A stretch of DNA of 64,000 nt from Nigerium massiliense (GTDB taxonomy: Bacteria; Actinomycetota; Actinomycetes; Propionibacteriales; Propionibacteriaceae): the NCBI RefSeq assembly GCF_000826085.1, contig NZ_CCYM01000003.1, forward strand, positions 434,001 through 498,000. Direction: 5' to 3'. The notes beneath the pieces were generated by a model. That model made no database searches. It had not been told where the DNA came from and saw only the letters and a program-made list of their open reading frames with translations. This document shows positions 34,582 to 44,957 of this stretch, piece after piece; the stretch's first letter is position 1, and each line of letters begins with the position of its first letter. The translations under genes and the position numbers were made by a program.

Positions 34582-34902
34582 TCAGCCGACGATCGGCGGA
34601 CCGTCATCCGGCCACCGCGCGTCGTGGAGCGGCCACCCGGCCTCGTCGAGGCGTTGTCCCACCCGGGCGAGTTCCTCCGGGCTGGGGACCTGGTCGGTCC
34701 GCTTGAGGTAGGCCGCCCCCACGTCGAGCGGTCGCATGGGCAGCAGTCCCTTGCGCTCGAGCTCCTCACCGACCTGCTGCACTTCCTGGTCACTCAGCCG
34801 CCGGCGCAGCAGCGCCATGACCGGCAGGACGTCCTCTTCGGGGATCCCCGCGGGGTATCCGGCCTTGAACCACGCGACGAGGCGTTCCAGGGGTGCAAAC
34901 AT
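34582..34902 (-). CDS. DUF3349 domain protein
   Basis: A 106-residue helical protein. 'VAWFKAGYPAGIPEEDVLP' begins the domain, 'RRRLSDQEVQQVGEELERK' (19 residues) follows, and 'VGQRLDEAGWPL' closes it. The domain is found in Actinobacteria (Rv0543c) beside the phosphate permease gene. Function unknown. A second copy lies directly upstream at 34929, about 35% alike by eye, so the pair is a tandem duplication. It is the last gene of the pitA operon. Confidence 0.85.
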   Translation of the reverse strand: MFAPLERLVAWFKAGYPAGIPEEDVLPVMALLRRRLSDQEVQQVGEELERKGLLPMRPLDVGAAYLKRTDQVPSPEELARVGQRLDEAGWPLHDARWPDDGPPIVG

Positions 34903-34928
34903 GAGTTCTCCGATCGTTTCGGGTGAGC

Positions 34929-35249
34929 CTAGACACCCTCGCCGATCGGCGCCAGAGGCCAGCCCCCCTCGGCGAGACGGCCGGCGACGCGACGAACGTC
35001 CTCCTCGTCAGCGCGCTGGTGGACGGTCTGCTGGATCATCCGGGAGATCTCTTCGGAACTGATCTCCCCGTCCAGGCCGGCGGGGCCGTCCCGTAGCGCC
35101 TTGGCGATCGCGTCGACCTCGTGGTCGGTGAGGTCCCGGTGCAGGATGCCGAACAGGGCGATGTAGTCCTGCTGCGGGATCCCCTGGGGGTAGCCGGCCC
35201 GCAACCAGCTCAGCATGCGCTTCAACAGGTTTTCGCGTGGCTCCGTCAT
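34929..35249 (-). CDS. DUF3349 domain protein (tandem paralogue)
   Basis: A 106-residue paralogue of the protein at 34582. 'MLSWLRAGYPQGIPQQDYI' (19 residues), 'HRDLTDHEVDAIAKALRD' and 'VAGRLAEGGWPL' line up with it. It lies one base after the small membrane protein gene and 26 bases before the other copy. Role unknown. Its presence in the pitA operon of several Actinobacteria suggests a link to phosphate uptake (inference). Confidence 0.85.
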   Translation of the reverse strand: MTEPRENLLKRMLSWLRAGYPQGIPQQDYIALFGILHRDLTDHEVDAIAKALRDGPAGLDGEISSEEISRMIQQTVHQRADEEDVRRVAGRLAEGGWPLAPIGEGV

Positions 35250-35250
35250 G

Positions 35251-35541
35251 TCAGCCCTTCTTGAACGTCGGAATGATGTGTTCGAACGAGACGTGGTACC
35301 CGAAGCCCGACGACACGATGATGGCGATGCCGAGAAGGATGACCGCGAGCACGATCGCGATGCACAGGTAGCCCAGAACGGTGCCGAGCGGGTGGGGCTT
35401 CTCGTGCGAGACCTCGGCGTCGCCGCCGGCGCCGTAGGCGAGGAAGCGGATGCCGAACGCGAAGATCGCCGGCAGACCCGCGCCGATCAGGACGCCGATG
35501 AGCAGCACCTGGCCGATCGCGGTGAGGAACAGCTGCATCAT
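35251..35541 (-). CDS. Small membrane protein of the pitA operon (Rv0544c-like position)
   Basis: A 96-residue protein with two transmembrane helices, ~5-30 ('LTAIGQVLLIGVLIGAGLP') and ~55-77 ('LGYLCIAIVLAVILLGIAI'). The loop between is charged (Asp/Glu/His/Lys). It overlaps the pitA stop codon by four bases (ATGA) and ends just before the DUF3349 gene, so it is cotranslated with the permease. No function is known. Confidence 0.82.
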   Translation of the reverse strand: MMQLFLTAIGQVLLIGVLIGAGLPAIFAFGIRFLAYGAGGDAEVSHEKPHPLGTVLGYLCIAIVLAVILLGIAIIVSSGFGYHVSFEHIIPTFKKG

Positions 35542-36812
35542 GACAGGGTCTCCTTCATCTCAGAGCCGGCCGCCGGGGCAGCGGCGGCCGGGGCGTTGCT
35601 GTCGGCGTCCCAGTCGGCGTTCACGTTCCCGGAGTGGACGGGCTTGCGACGCGACCGCATCACGAAGAAGCTCATCAGGCCCACCAGGATCGCGAAGACG
35701 ACGATCGCGCCGAGGTAGCCGCCGAGCGTGTTGGCGATGAGGTACATCACGCCGCCGACGATCGCCGCGGCGGGCAGGGTGATGAGCCAGGCCGCGACCA
35801 TGCGCAGGGCGACGCCCCACCGCACCTCGGCGCCGCGCTTGCCCAGGCCGGTGCCGAGGATGGAACCGGTCGCCACGTGCGTGGTGGACAGCGCGAAGCC
35901 CAGGTGGCTCGAGGTGAGGATCACCGCGGCGCTGGACGCCTCAGCGGCCATCCCCTGCGGGCTCTCGATCTCGACCAGGCCCTTGCCCAGGGTGCGGATG
36001 ATGCGCCAGCCGCCGGTGTAGGTGCCGAGCGCGATGGCCAGGGCGCAGGCGATCTTCACCCACGTCGGCACCTGAGTCGTGTCGGTCCAGACGCCGTAGG
36101 CGATGAGGGCGAGGGTGATGACGCCCATCGTCTTCTGGGCGTCGTTCGTGCCGTGCGCGAGCGAGACCAGCGACGCGGTGCCGATCTGGCCCCAGCGGAA
36201 ACCCGACTCCTTGTACCGTTCGGCGACCCCGGCGGTGATGCGATAGATGAGCCAGGTGCCGATCGTCGCGACGATGGCGGCGACGAACGGGGAGGCGAAC
36301 GCCGGCAGGATGACCTTGCCGAGGACGCCGTCGAGCTTGCTGCCGTCGCCGGCCCAGTTGACGCCGCTGAAACCCAGGCCGGCGATCGTGGCCCCGATCA
36401 GGCCGCCGAACAGGGCGTGCGAGGAGCTGGACGGAAGGCCCAGCAGCCACGTCAGCAGGTTCCAGACGACGCCGCCGATGAGCCCACAAAAGACGATCAA
36501 CAGCAGAACGTGGCCGTGGTTGGCGAGAAATTCGGGCTTGGGCGCGCCGCTGCTGTCCTGAATGTGGACCACCGCATTGGTGACGGTGAGCGCCACCTCC
36601 ACGGACAGGAAAGCGCCGATCAGGTTGAGCGCCGCTGAGAGGGTGACGGCGGTCTTGGGCTTCAGCGCGCCCGTCGCGATGGACGTCGCCATCGCGTTCG
36701 CCGTGTCATGGAATCCGTTGGTGAAGTCGAAGGTGATCGCGGTGAGGATCACCAGAGCGAGAAGTAACAATTCGAGTGTCACGGCGAGAATCATCCCCCT
36801 TGCAAAAGACAT
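35538..36812 (-). CDS. pitA: Inorganic phosphate transporter, Pit family
   Basis: A 424-residue permease with about ten helices. The two inverted Pit signatures are present: 'DFTNGFHDTANAMATSI' in the N-half and 'LAHGTNDAQKTMGVI' in the C-half. 'LPSSSSHALFGGLIGA' lies between them and 'ALSTTHVATGSILG' later on. It imports metal-phosphate with protons. The C-terminal ~30 residues are soluble and Ala rich. ATG 36812 is preferred; an internal Met (36794) would have its ribosome site too close. Upstream GTTCAC repeats may be a phosphate-control site. Confidence 0.95.
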   Translation of the reverse strand: MSFARGMILAVTLELLLLALVILTAITFDFTNGFHDTANAMATSIATGALKPKTAVTLSAALNLIGAFLSVEVALTVTNAVVHIQDSSGAPKPEFLANHGHVLLLIVFCGLIGGVVWNLLTWLLGLPSSSSHALFGGLIGATIAGLGFSGVNWAGDGSKLDGVLGKVILPAFASPFVAAIVATIGTWLIYRITAGVAERYKESGFRWGQIGTASLVSLAHGTNDAQKTMGVITLALIAYGVWTDTTQVPTWVKIACALAIALGTYTGGWRIIRTLGKGLVEIESPQGMAAEASSAAVILTSSHLGFALSTTHVATGSILGTGLGKRGAEVRWGVALRMVAAWLITLPAAAIVGGVMYLIANTLGGYLGAIVVFAILVGLMSFFVMRSRRKPVHSGNVNADWDADSNAPAAAAPAAGSEMKETLS

Positions 36813-36827
36813 CTGCCTACCCGTCCA

Positions 36828-36857
36828 GGTGAACGCCTACCGCTCACCAACGTGAAC
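36828..36857 (-). promoter_or_regulatory. Possible PhoP-type direct repeats upstream of pitA
   Basis: On the minus strand GTTCAC occurs at 36857-36852 and again, as GTTCACC, at 36834-36828, 23 bases apart. Actinobacterial PHO boxes are made of 11-base units starting GTTCA. The spacing is one base off two units, so this is tentative. Confidence 0.35.
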
Positions 36858-37017
36858 ATTCGGTGACGCGCGGACCATCACCCGGGGGCCGCCGGGGGCA
36901 TACGCGCCGTCACGGCGACCCCGCCCTCGCCGTGGCGCGGTTCGGTCCGCTGCCCCGCGCAACGTCGTGCTCGGCGCGCCTGCTCGCCGGCGCGGGCGGT
37001 CTGGTTAGGCTGTTCAG

Positions 37018-37608
37018 GTGACCGCCCGCATGAACCCGACTTCGAGGCTCTTCGATGACGCCGTGGCAGCGATGCTGTCGACGGCGTGGCGCCCCGAGCT
37101 GGTGATCGAGGAGATCCCTGCGCCGCAGCGGATCGCGCCCCACACCGCGGCGATCGCCGCCGACATCGAGGTGGGCGAGGAGGAACTCGGCAACGGCCGC
37201 CTGGTGCTGCTGCACGACCCCGCCGGCAACCCCGCCTGGGACGGCACCTTCCGCTGCGTGACGTACGCGCGGGCCGAGGTGGACGCCGAGATGGTCACCG
37301 ATCCCCTGCTGGCCGAGGTGGGCTGGACCTGGCTGTTGGACGCCCTCGAGCGGCACCGCGCCGCCTACACGAGCCCCTCCGGGACGGTCACGGCGGTCTG
37401 GTCGCAGTCGTTCGGGTCGATGGAGGACGAGCCGCAGCGCGCGGAGGTGGAGATCCGGGCGTCCTGGACGCCGATCGTGGACGACGCCGCCGACCTCACC
37501 CGGCACGCGCAGGCCTGGCAGGACCTGTTGTGCATGGTCGCGGGGCTGCCGTTCCTCCCCGAGGGCGTGATCCCCATGCCTCACCGCAACGTGCCCGGAC
37601 GCCGATGA
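37018..37608 (+). CDS. DUF3000 family protein
   Basis: A 196-residue soluble protein. 'IAPHTAAIAADIE', 'VDAEMVTDPLLAEVGWTWL' (19 residues) and the C-terminal 'LVAGLPFLPEGVIPMPHR'-type ending mark the DUF3000 family, an Actinobacteria-only group that sits just upstream of RNase D. GTG 37018 follows a -10 box TAGGCT (37006-37011) by six bases, so the mRNA is probably leaderless. Its stop codon overlaps the RNase D start codon. The function may relate to RNA processing, but this is only a guess from the operon. Confidence 0.87.
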   Translation: MTARMNPTSRLFDDAVAAMLSTAWRPELVIEEIPAPQRIAPHTAAIAADIEVGEEELGNGRLVLLHDPAGNPAWDGTFRCVTYARAEVDAEMVTDPLLAEVGWTWLLDALERHRAAYTSPSGTVTAVWSQSFGSMEDEPQRAEVEIRASWTPIVDDAADLTRHAQAWQDLLCMVAGLPFLPEGVIPMPHRNVPGRR

Positions 37609-38888
37609 ACGGTCCCGACGACGCCACGCCGAGCACCGGGTCCGGCGAGGACGCGGCGCCCGAGCCCGTGCTCGTCGCGGCGCCCGCCGACGGCGTCCCG
37701 CCGGTCGTCGACACGCCGGCCGCCTACCGTGCCGCGGTGGACGCCCTGGCCGCCGGCACCGGCCCGCTGGCCGTCGACACCGAGCGGGCGCAAAGCTTCC
37801 GGTATTCCGCCAAGGCCTACCTGATCCAGCTGCGCCGCAACGGGACGGGCACCGTCCTCCTCGACCCGGTCGCGCTCGAGGACGGACGCGAACGCGCCGA
37901 CCTGCGGGACCTGCGCGACGCTGTCGCCGACGCCGAGTGGATCATCCACGCCGCCACCCAAGACCTGGGGTGCCTCGCCGAGGTCGGCCTGGTTCCCGAT
38001 CGCCTGTTCGACACCGAGCTGGCCGGACGCCTCCTCGGCCTTCCCCGCGTCTCCCTCAGCGTGCTCACCGAGACGGGGCTGGGCAAGACGCTCGCGAAGG
38101 AGCACTCCGCCGCCGACTGGTCGCAACGGCCCCTGCCGACGGACTGGCTCAACTACGCGGCCCTGGACGTCGAACTGCTCGGCGACCTGCGCGCCTGGGC
38201 GGCCGAACAGCTCCGGGCCGCCGGCAAGGACGAATGGGCGCGCCAGGAGTTCGCCTGGCTGGCCGCGCACGCCTCCGACGCGCCCGTCCGGCGCGAAGAC
38301 CCCTGGCGCCGCACCTCCGGTATCCACGACATCCGCAGCCGGGTGGCGCTGGCCACCGTCCGCGAGCTGTGGCAGACCCGCGATCAGATCGCCGCGAGCC
38401 TCGACCGGGCGCCCGGACGCGTCCTGGGCGACGCCGCCATCGTGGAGGTCGCGCGGCGCATCACCCCCGCCAAACGCACACTCGACGCCCGCGAACTGCG
38501 TTCGGTGCGCGGCTTCAACTGGCGCATCGCCGGCCGCTATCACGCGGCCTGGGTCGGCGCGATCGACCGGGCCGCCGCCCTGAGCGGCGACGACCTGCCG
38601 GTCTCCCACCGCGTCCCCGACGGGCCGCCCCCGCCGCGCACGTGGGCCAACCGGAACCCCGAGGCGCACGCGCGCTGGAACCGCATCCGCCCGCAGATCG
38701 TCGCCCTCGCTGAGAAGCTAGCGCTCCCGACGGAGAACCTGCTCTCCCCCGACACTCTGCGACGGATCTGCTGGGAGCCGCCGGCGGACCACTCCCGCGC
38801 CGCGGTGGATGCCTACCTCGCCGAACGCGACGCGCGGCCCTGGCAGCGCGAGTTGGTCACCGAGACCATCGCCCGCGGCCTGGGCTGA
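37605..38888 (+). CDS. rnd: Ribonuclease D / HRDC-domain 3'-5' exonuclease
   Basis: A 427-residue DEDDy exonuclease. 'AVDTERAQSFRY' holds Exo I (Asp58, Glu60), 'IIHAATQDLGCL' Exo II and 'LNYAALDVELL' Exo III (Tyr and Asp). An HRDC domain follows with 'RVALATVRELWQTRDQIA'. RNase D trims tRNA and other structured RNA 3' ends. The first ~35 residues are Ala/Pro rich and not conserved. ATG 37605 overlaps the DUF3000 stop codon (ATGA). Convergent with dxs, with only 13 bases between stop codons. Confidence 0.93.
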   Translation: MNGPDDATPSTGSGEDAAPEPVLVAAPADGVPPVVDTPAAYRAAVDALAAGTGPLAVDTERAQSFRYSAKAYLIQLRRNGTGTVLLDPVALEDGRERADLRDLRDAVADAEWIIHAATQDLGCLAEVGLVPDRLFDTELAGRLLGLPRVSLSVLTETGLGKTLAKEHSAADWSQRPLPTDWLNYAALDVELLGDLRAWAAEQLRAAGKDEWARQEFAWLAAHASDAPVRREDPWRRTSGIHDIRSRVALATVRELWQTRDQIAASLDRAPGRVLGDAAIVEVARRITPAKRTLDARELRSVRGFNWRIAGRYHAAWVGAIDRAAALSGDDLPVSHRVPDGPPPPRTWANRNPEAHARWNRIRPQIVALAEKLALPTENLLSPDTLRRICWEPPADHSRAAVDAYLAERDARPWQRELVTETIARGLG

Positions 38889-38901
38889 GCATCGATCTGG
38901 T

Positions 38902-40824
38902 TCAGGCCTGGACATCCTTCGTGCCGGAGCGTTCGGTCTGCGCGGCGGCGTCCTCGCCACGGACGGAGAGCTCGACCACCGCGCGCGCCAATGCCTGCGC
39001 GGTGAGGCCGAGGTCGGCGAGGATCTCCTTGCGGGACCCCTGGTCGAGGAACTCCTGAGGGATGCCGACCTGGTGGACCCGACAGGCAACTCCGCGCTGC
39101 TCGAGCGTCCGCGTGAGCTGGGCGCCCACGCCGCCCGCGACGCCGCAGTCCTCCAGCGTGACGACGACGTCGTGCTCGGCGCACAGCGAAACGAGATCGT
39201 CGCTGATCGGCAGCGCCCACAGCGGGTCCGCGACCCGCACCGGGATGCCCTGCGCGGCGACCCGGTCGGCGACCTGGACGGCGAGGGCAGCGAACTGCCC
39301 GTAGCCGACGAGCAGGACCGTCGGGTCGATCGCGTCGGTGAGGATGTCGACGGAGCCGTGCCTGCCGACGGCGGGCAGCGGCTCGGGCAGCGACTCCTTG
39401 CTGAACCTGATGACCGTCGGCGCGTCGTCGACCGCCACCGCCTCACGCAAGGCGTCCGCGAGGCGCTCCTCGTCACGCGGGGCCGCCAGGCGCAGCCCGG
39501 GAACGATCGCGGCCAGCGAATGGTCCCACATGCCGTTGTGGCTGGGTCCGTCCGGGCCGGTGACGCCGGCGCGGTCGAGGACGAACGTCACGCCGAGCCG
39601 GTGCAGGGCCACGTCCATGAGAAGTTGGTCGAAGGCGCGGTTGAGGAACGTCGCGTAAACGGCGAAGACCGGGTGCAACCCGCCCCGGGCCAGGCCGGCG
39701 GCGAAGGTGGTGGCGTGCTGTTCGGCGATGCCGACGTCGAAGACCCGGTCGGGGTGCGCCTCGGCGAACGCGTGCAGGCCGGTCGGATACAGCATCGCCG
39801 CGGTGATGGCGACGAGCGCGGGATTCTCGTCCCCGAGCTCCACCATGAAGTCGGAGAAAGCCTGCGTCCACGTGCGCCGCGGGCTCACGCCCATGGGCTG
39901 ACCCGTCACGCCGTCGATGCGGCCGACGGCGTGGAAGCGGTCCTCGTCGTTGCGCTCGGCGGCGTCGAAGCCCTTGCCCTTTTCCGTGATGGTGTGGACG
40001 ATCACCGGGCCGTCGAAGTGCTTGGCGGCGTCGAACGCGCGCTCCAACTGGCCGATGTCGTGGCCGGGGATCGGCCCGAGGTACTTGATGCCGAGATCGG
40101 CGAACAGGTCTGTCGGGACGATGACGTCCTTCACGCCGCGCTTGAAGCCGTGCATCAGATCGTAGATGGGGCCGCCCAGCACCGGCGCCGACTTCACGCC
40201 CCGCTTGATCATGTCGAGGGTCTTCTCGTAGCGCCAGTCGGTGCGCAACTCCTGCAGGTGCAGTGCCAGGCCGCCCGCCGTCGGGGTGTAGGAGCGCCCG
40301 TTGTCGTTGACGACGATGATGAGCTTCAGCCCGTGCTCCACCGAGATGTTGTTGAGCGCCTCCCAGGCCATGCCGCCGGTGAGGGCGCCATCGCCCACGA
40401 CCGCGACCACCGTGCGGTCCTCCCCACGCAGCTCGAAAGCCTTGGCCAGGCCGGACGCCCACGACAGCGCGGTGGACGCGTGACTGTTCTCCACCCAGTC
40501 ATGCTCCGACTCGGCCCGGGACGGATAGCCCGACAGGCCGTCCTTTTGGCGGAGGTTGACGAAGTCGTCCTGGCGGCCGGTGAGGATCTTGTGGACGTAG
40601 CTTTGGTGCCCGGTGTCGAAGATGATCGGATCGTGCGGCGAGTCGAACACCCGGTGCAGCGCGATCGTCAACTCGACCACGCCCAAGTTGGGCCCCAGAT
40701 GCCCGCCCGTGCGGCTGACCGAGCTGATCAGGAAGGTCCGGATCTCGTCGGCCAGCTGACCGAGCTCGCGCGAACTCAGCCCGCGCAGATCGCGGGGCCC
40801 CTTGACCCTCTCCAACAAAGACAT
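38902..40824 (-). CDS. dxs: 1-deoxy-D-xylulose-5-phosphate synthase
   Basis: A 640-residue thiamine-diphosphate enzyme for the first step of the MEP isoprenoid pathway (pyruvate plus glyceraldehyde 3-phosphate). 'GDGALTGGMAWEALNN' is the ThDP/Mg site, 'HLGPNLGVVELTIALH' the N-terminal His motif, and 'DRAGVTGPDGPSHNG' lies in the pyrimidine domain. Normal length. ATG 40824 ('MSLLERVKG') follows a -10 box TAGAAT (40832-40837) by seven bases, so it is probably leaderless. A longer frame to 40875 is rejected. It lies downstream of the SOS-box gene, same strand. Confidence 0.97.
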   Translation of the reverse strand: MSLLERVKGPRDLRGLSSRELGQLADEIRTFLISSVSRTGGHLGPNLGVVELTIALHRVFDSPHDPIIFDTGHQSYVHKILTGRQDDFVNLRQKDGLSGYPSRAESEHDWVENSHASTALSWASGLAKAFELRGEDRTVVAVVGDGALTGGMAWEALNNISVEHGLKLIIVVNDNGRSYTPTAGGLALHLQELRTDWRYEKTLDMIKRGVKSAPVLGGPIYDLMHGFKRGVKDVIVPTDLFADLGIKYLGPIPGHDIGQLERAFDAAKHFDGPVIVHTITEKGKGFDAAERNDEDRFHAVGRIDGVTGQPMGVSPRRTWTQAFSDFMVELGDENPALVAITAAMLYPTGLHAFAEAHPDRVFDVGIAEQHATTFAAGLARGGLHPVFAVYATFLNRAFDQLLMDVALHRLGVTFVLDRAGVTGPDGPSHNGMWDHSLAAIVPGLRLAAPRDEERLADALREAVAVDDAPTVIRFSKESLPEPLPAVGRHGSVDILTDAIDPTVLLVGYGQFAALAVQVADRVAAQGIPVRVADPLWALPISDDLVSLCAEHDVVVTLEDCGVAGGVGAQLTRTLEQRGVACRVHQVGIPQEFLDQGSRKEILADLGLTAQALARAVVELSVRGEDAAAQTERSGTKDVQA

Positions 40825-40871
40825 GCGGACGATTCTAGCCATTCGGCCGTCGACAGCCTGCCCGACCTGAC

Positions 40872-41282
40872 TCACAGCTTGCGAACGAAGTGCCGCCCGC
40901 GCAGCGCCTCCTCCACCAGCGCGACCTCGCGGCGCCGCCGGCGCAGCACCGCATCCTGCTCGTGCCAGGCCAGCGTCGCGGCCTCCAGAACCTCCGCCGC
41001 GATCAGGTCACCGAGCTTCACCCGCACCTCGGACAGCCCGGCCGCGCAAGCGCCCACCTGGGCCTCGACGCACTGAGCCGCGAACTGCGCCAGCACCACC
41101 GGGTGCCGCCGCAGCACCGGGTACTGGCGGTAGTCGGCCGGGCAGCAGTCCAGCAGGAACGCCGTCGCCGTGGCCTCCCAGTCGGGGGCGCCCGGCGGCC
41201 GCACCTCGGCCGGCCAGCCCGGCGGCACGTAGATGGTGGTCGGCTGCGCGTCGGCTTCGAAACGTCTCGTGGTGGTCGTCAT
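40872..41282 (-). CDS. Conserved actinobacterial protein of unknown function, LexA-controlled
   Basis: A 136-residue soluble protein. It has the look of a widespread actinobacterial family: 'YVPPGWPAEVRPPGAPDWE' (19 residues), 'FLLDCCPADYRQYPVLRRHP', 'VLAQFAAQCVEAQV' and the C-terminal 'LVEEALRGRHFVRKL'. The chain is mostly helical with no catalytic motif that I know. A perfect SOS box lies 13 bases upstream of the start codon, so it should be induced by DNA damage. It has an AAGGGGC ribosome site. I cannot name a function. The closest guess is a nucleic-acid repair accessory. Confidence 0.83.
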   Translation of the reverse strand: MTTTTRRFEADAQPTTIYVPPGWPAEVRPPGAPDWEATATAFLLDCCPADYRQYPVLRRHPVVLAQFAAQCVEAQVGACAAGLSEVRVKLGDLIAAEVLEAATLAWHEQDAVLRRRRREVALVEEALRGRHFVRKL

Positions 41283-41294
41283 GCTTGCCCCTTC

Positions 41295-41310
41295 TCGAAC
41301 GTCTGTTCGA
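41295..41310. promoter_or_regulatory. SOS box (LexA site)
   Basis: TCGAAC-GTCT-GTTCGA matches the actinobacterial LexA consensus TCGAAC-N4-GTTCGA in every position. A -10 box TAGAAT (minus strand, about 41314-41309) overlaps its upstream edge, so bound LexA would block the promoter of the 136-residue gene. Confidence 0.9.
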
Positions 41311-41353
41311 TTCTAGGACGCGGGGCGCCCCCCAGCAAGCACGCACCGTCCGG

Positions 41354-41818
41354 TCAGCCGAACGTGACCACGACGGCCGCGGCGATCACCGCGGCACAGG
41401 CCAGCCCGATCACCCACGGACGCCACGGGCGCCTGCGCGGCCCCGACAGCGTCGCCAACGCGGCGACCAGCGGCAGCACCACCAGCGGCGCCCAGAGCCA
41501 GGCGCCGGGCAGCCAGGCCGTCCACAGCGGCGCGGACAGCACCACCGCGTCCATCACGAGCGCCCATTCCCAGCCGAGCCGCAGCACCCATCCGGACAGC
41601 GCGCTGCCGGCGACGGCCCCGGCCATGACCCCCACGATCGTCCAGGCGAGCGCATTCGGGTCGCCCGCGCCGTCCCCGAGCGGGTCGAACACGGAGTTGA
41701 GCACCGCGAAGACGAGACCGGCCACGACCACCGTCACGACCGCACCGAGATAGGAAAAGCCGATCCGGGAGCCCCCCGCAGGGGACTCCCGGATCCGGGT
41801 ACTGAACTCGTCACTCAT
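41354..41818 (-). CDS. Unknown four-helix membrane protein
   Basis: A 154-residue protein with a charged N-terminus and four predicted helices: 'LGAVVTVVVAGLVFAVL', 'ALAWTIVGVMAGAVAGSAL', 'WLWAPLVVLPLVAALATL' and 'VIGLACAAVIAAAVVVTF'. An Arg/Trp-rich loop precedes the last helix. It resembles small actinobacterial 'hypothetical membrane' proteins. ATG 41818 follows a -10 box TAGCCT (41827-41832) by eight bases, which suggests leaderless mRNA. It lies between the SOS-box gene and acnA. No function can be assigned. Confidence 0.72.
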   Translation of the reverse strand: MSDEFSTRIRESPAGGSRIGFSYLGAVVTVVVAGLVFAVLNSVFDPLGDGAGDPNALAWTIVGVMAGAVAGSALSGWVLRLGWEWALVMDAVVLSAPLWTAWLPGAWLWAPLVVLPLVAALATLSGPRRRPWRPWVIGLACAAVIAAAVVVTFG

Positions 41819-41836
41819 CGGCGACGAGGCTACCTG

Positions 41837-44656
<2,820 letters not shown>

Positions 44657-44686
44657 GCGCTCTCCTGACGGTTGTGCGTATTGAAC

Positions 44687-44704
44687 TATCTCGACATCAA
44701 GATA
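44687..44704. promoter_or_regulatory. Inverted repeat upstream of acnA
   Basis: TATCTCGACATCAAGATA: the arms TATCTCGA and TCAAGATA are inverted repeats with one mismatch. It lies 31-48 bases before the acnA start codon. It does not match the corynebacterial AcnR box. Which regulator binds is unknown. Confidence 0.55.
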
Positions 44705-44761
44705 GCACTCATGGGGATGCCGTCCAGTGAATCTTCGTGCCCGAGTGCGGGTCTGTCCAGG

Positions 44762-44953
44762 TCAGTCCGTCCGCGACGGTTGCGCCGCACGCCGCTGCTC
44801 TGCGTACAGCTCGCGCAACTCGTCGTCGTGCATGACCAGATAGACCAGCCCGCAGTCGTGCGGCCCGCTGACCCCCATCTGGCACAGGGAGCACTTCTCC
44901 CCCGGCCGGATCGGGCACTTCGCTTCCACCAGACTCTTCCTCATCGGGGCCAT
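44762..44953 (-). CDS. Small Cys-rich protein (DUF6767-like)
   Basis: A 63-residue protein with a conserved core 'CPIRPGEKCSLCQMGVSG' and 'HDCGLVYLVMHDDELR'. Four Cys and one His could bind zinc or an iron-sulfur cluster. The pattern fits a small actinobacterial family annotated as DUF6767. The start may be ATG 44953 or ATG 44944. It begins just after the RNA methyltransferase stop codon (44958), so it is cotranscribed with it. Function unknown. Confidence 0.7.
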   Translation of the reverse strand: MAPMRKSLVEAKCPIRPGEKCSLCQMGVSGPHDCGLVYLVMHDDELRELYAEQRRAAQPSRTD

Positions 44954-44957
44954 TCTC

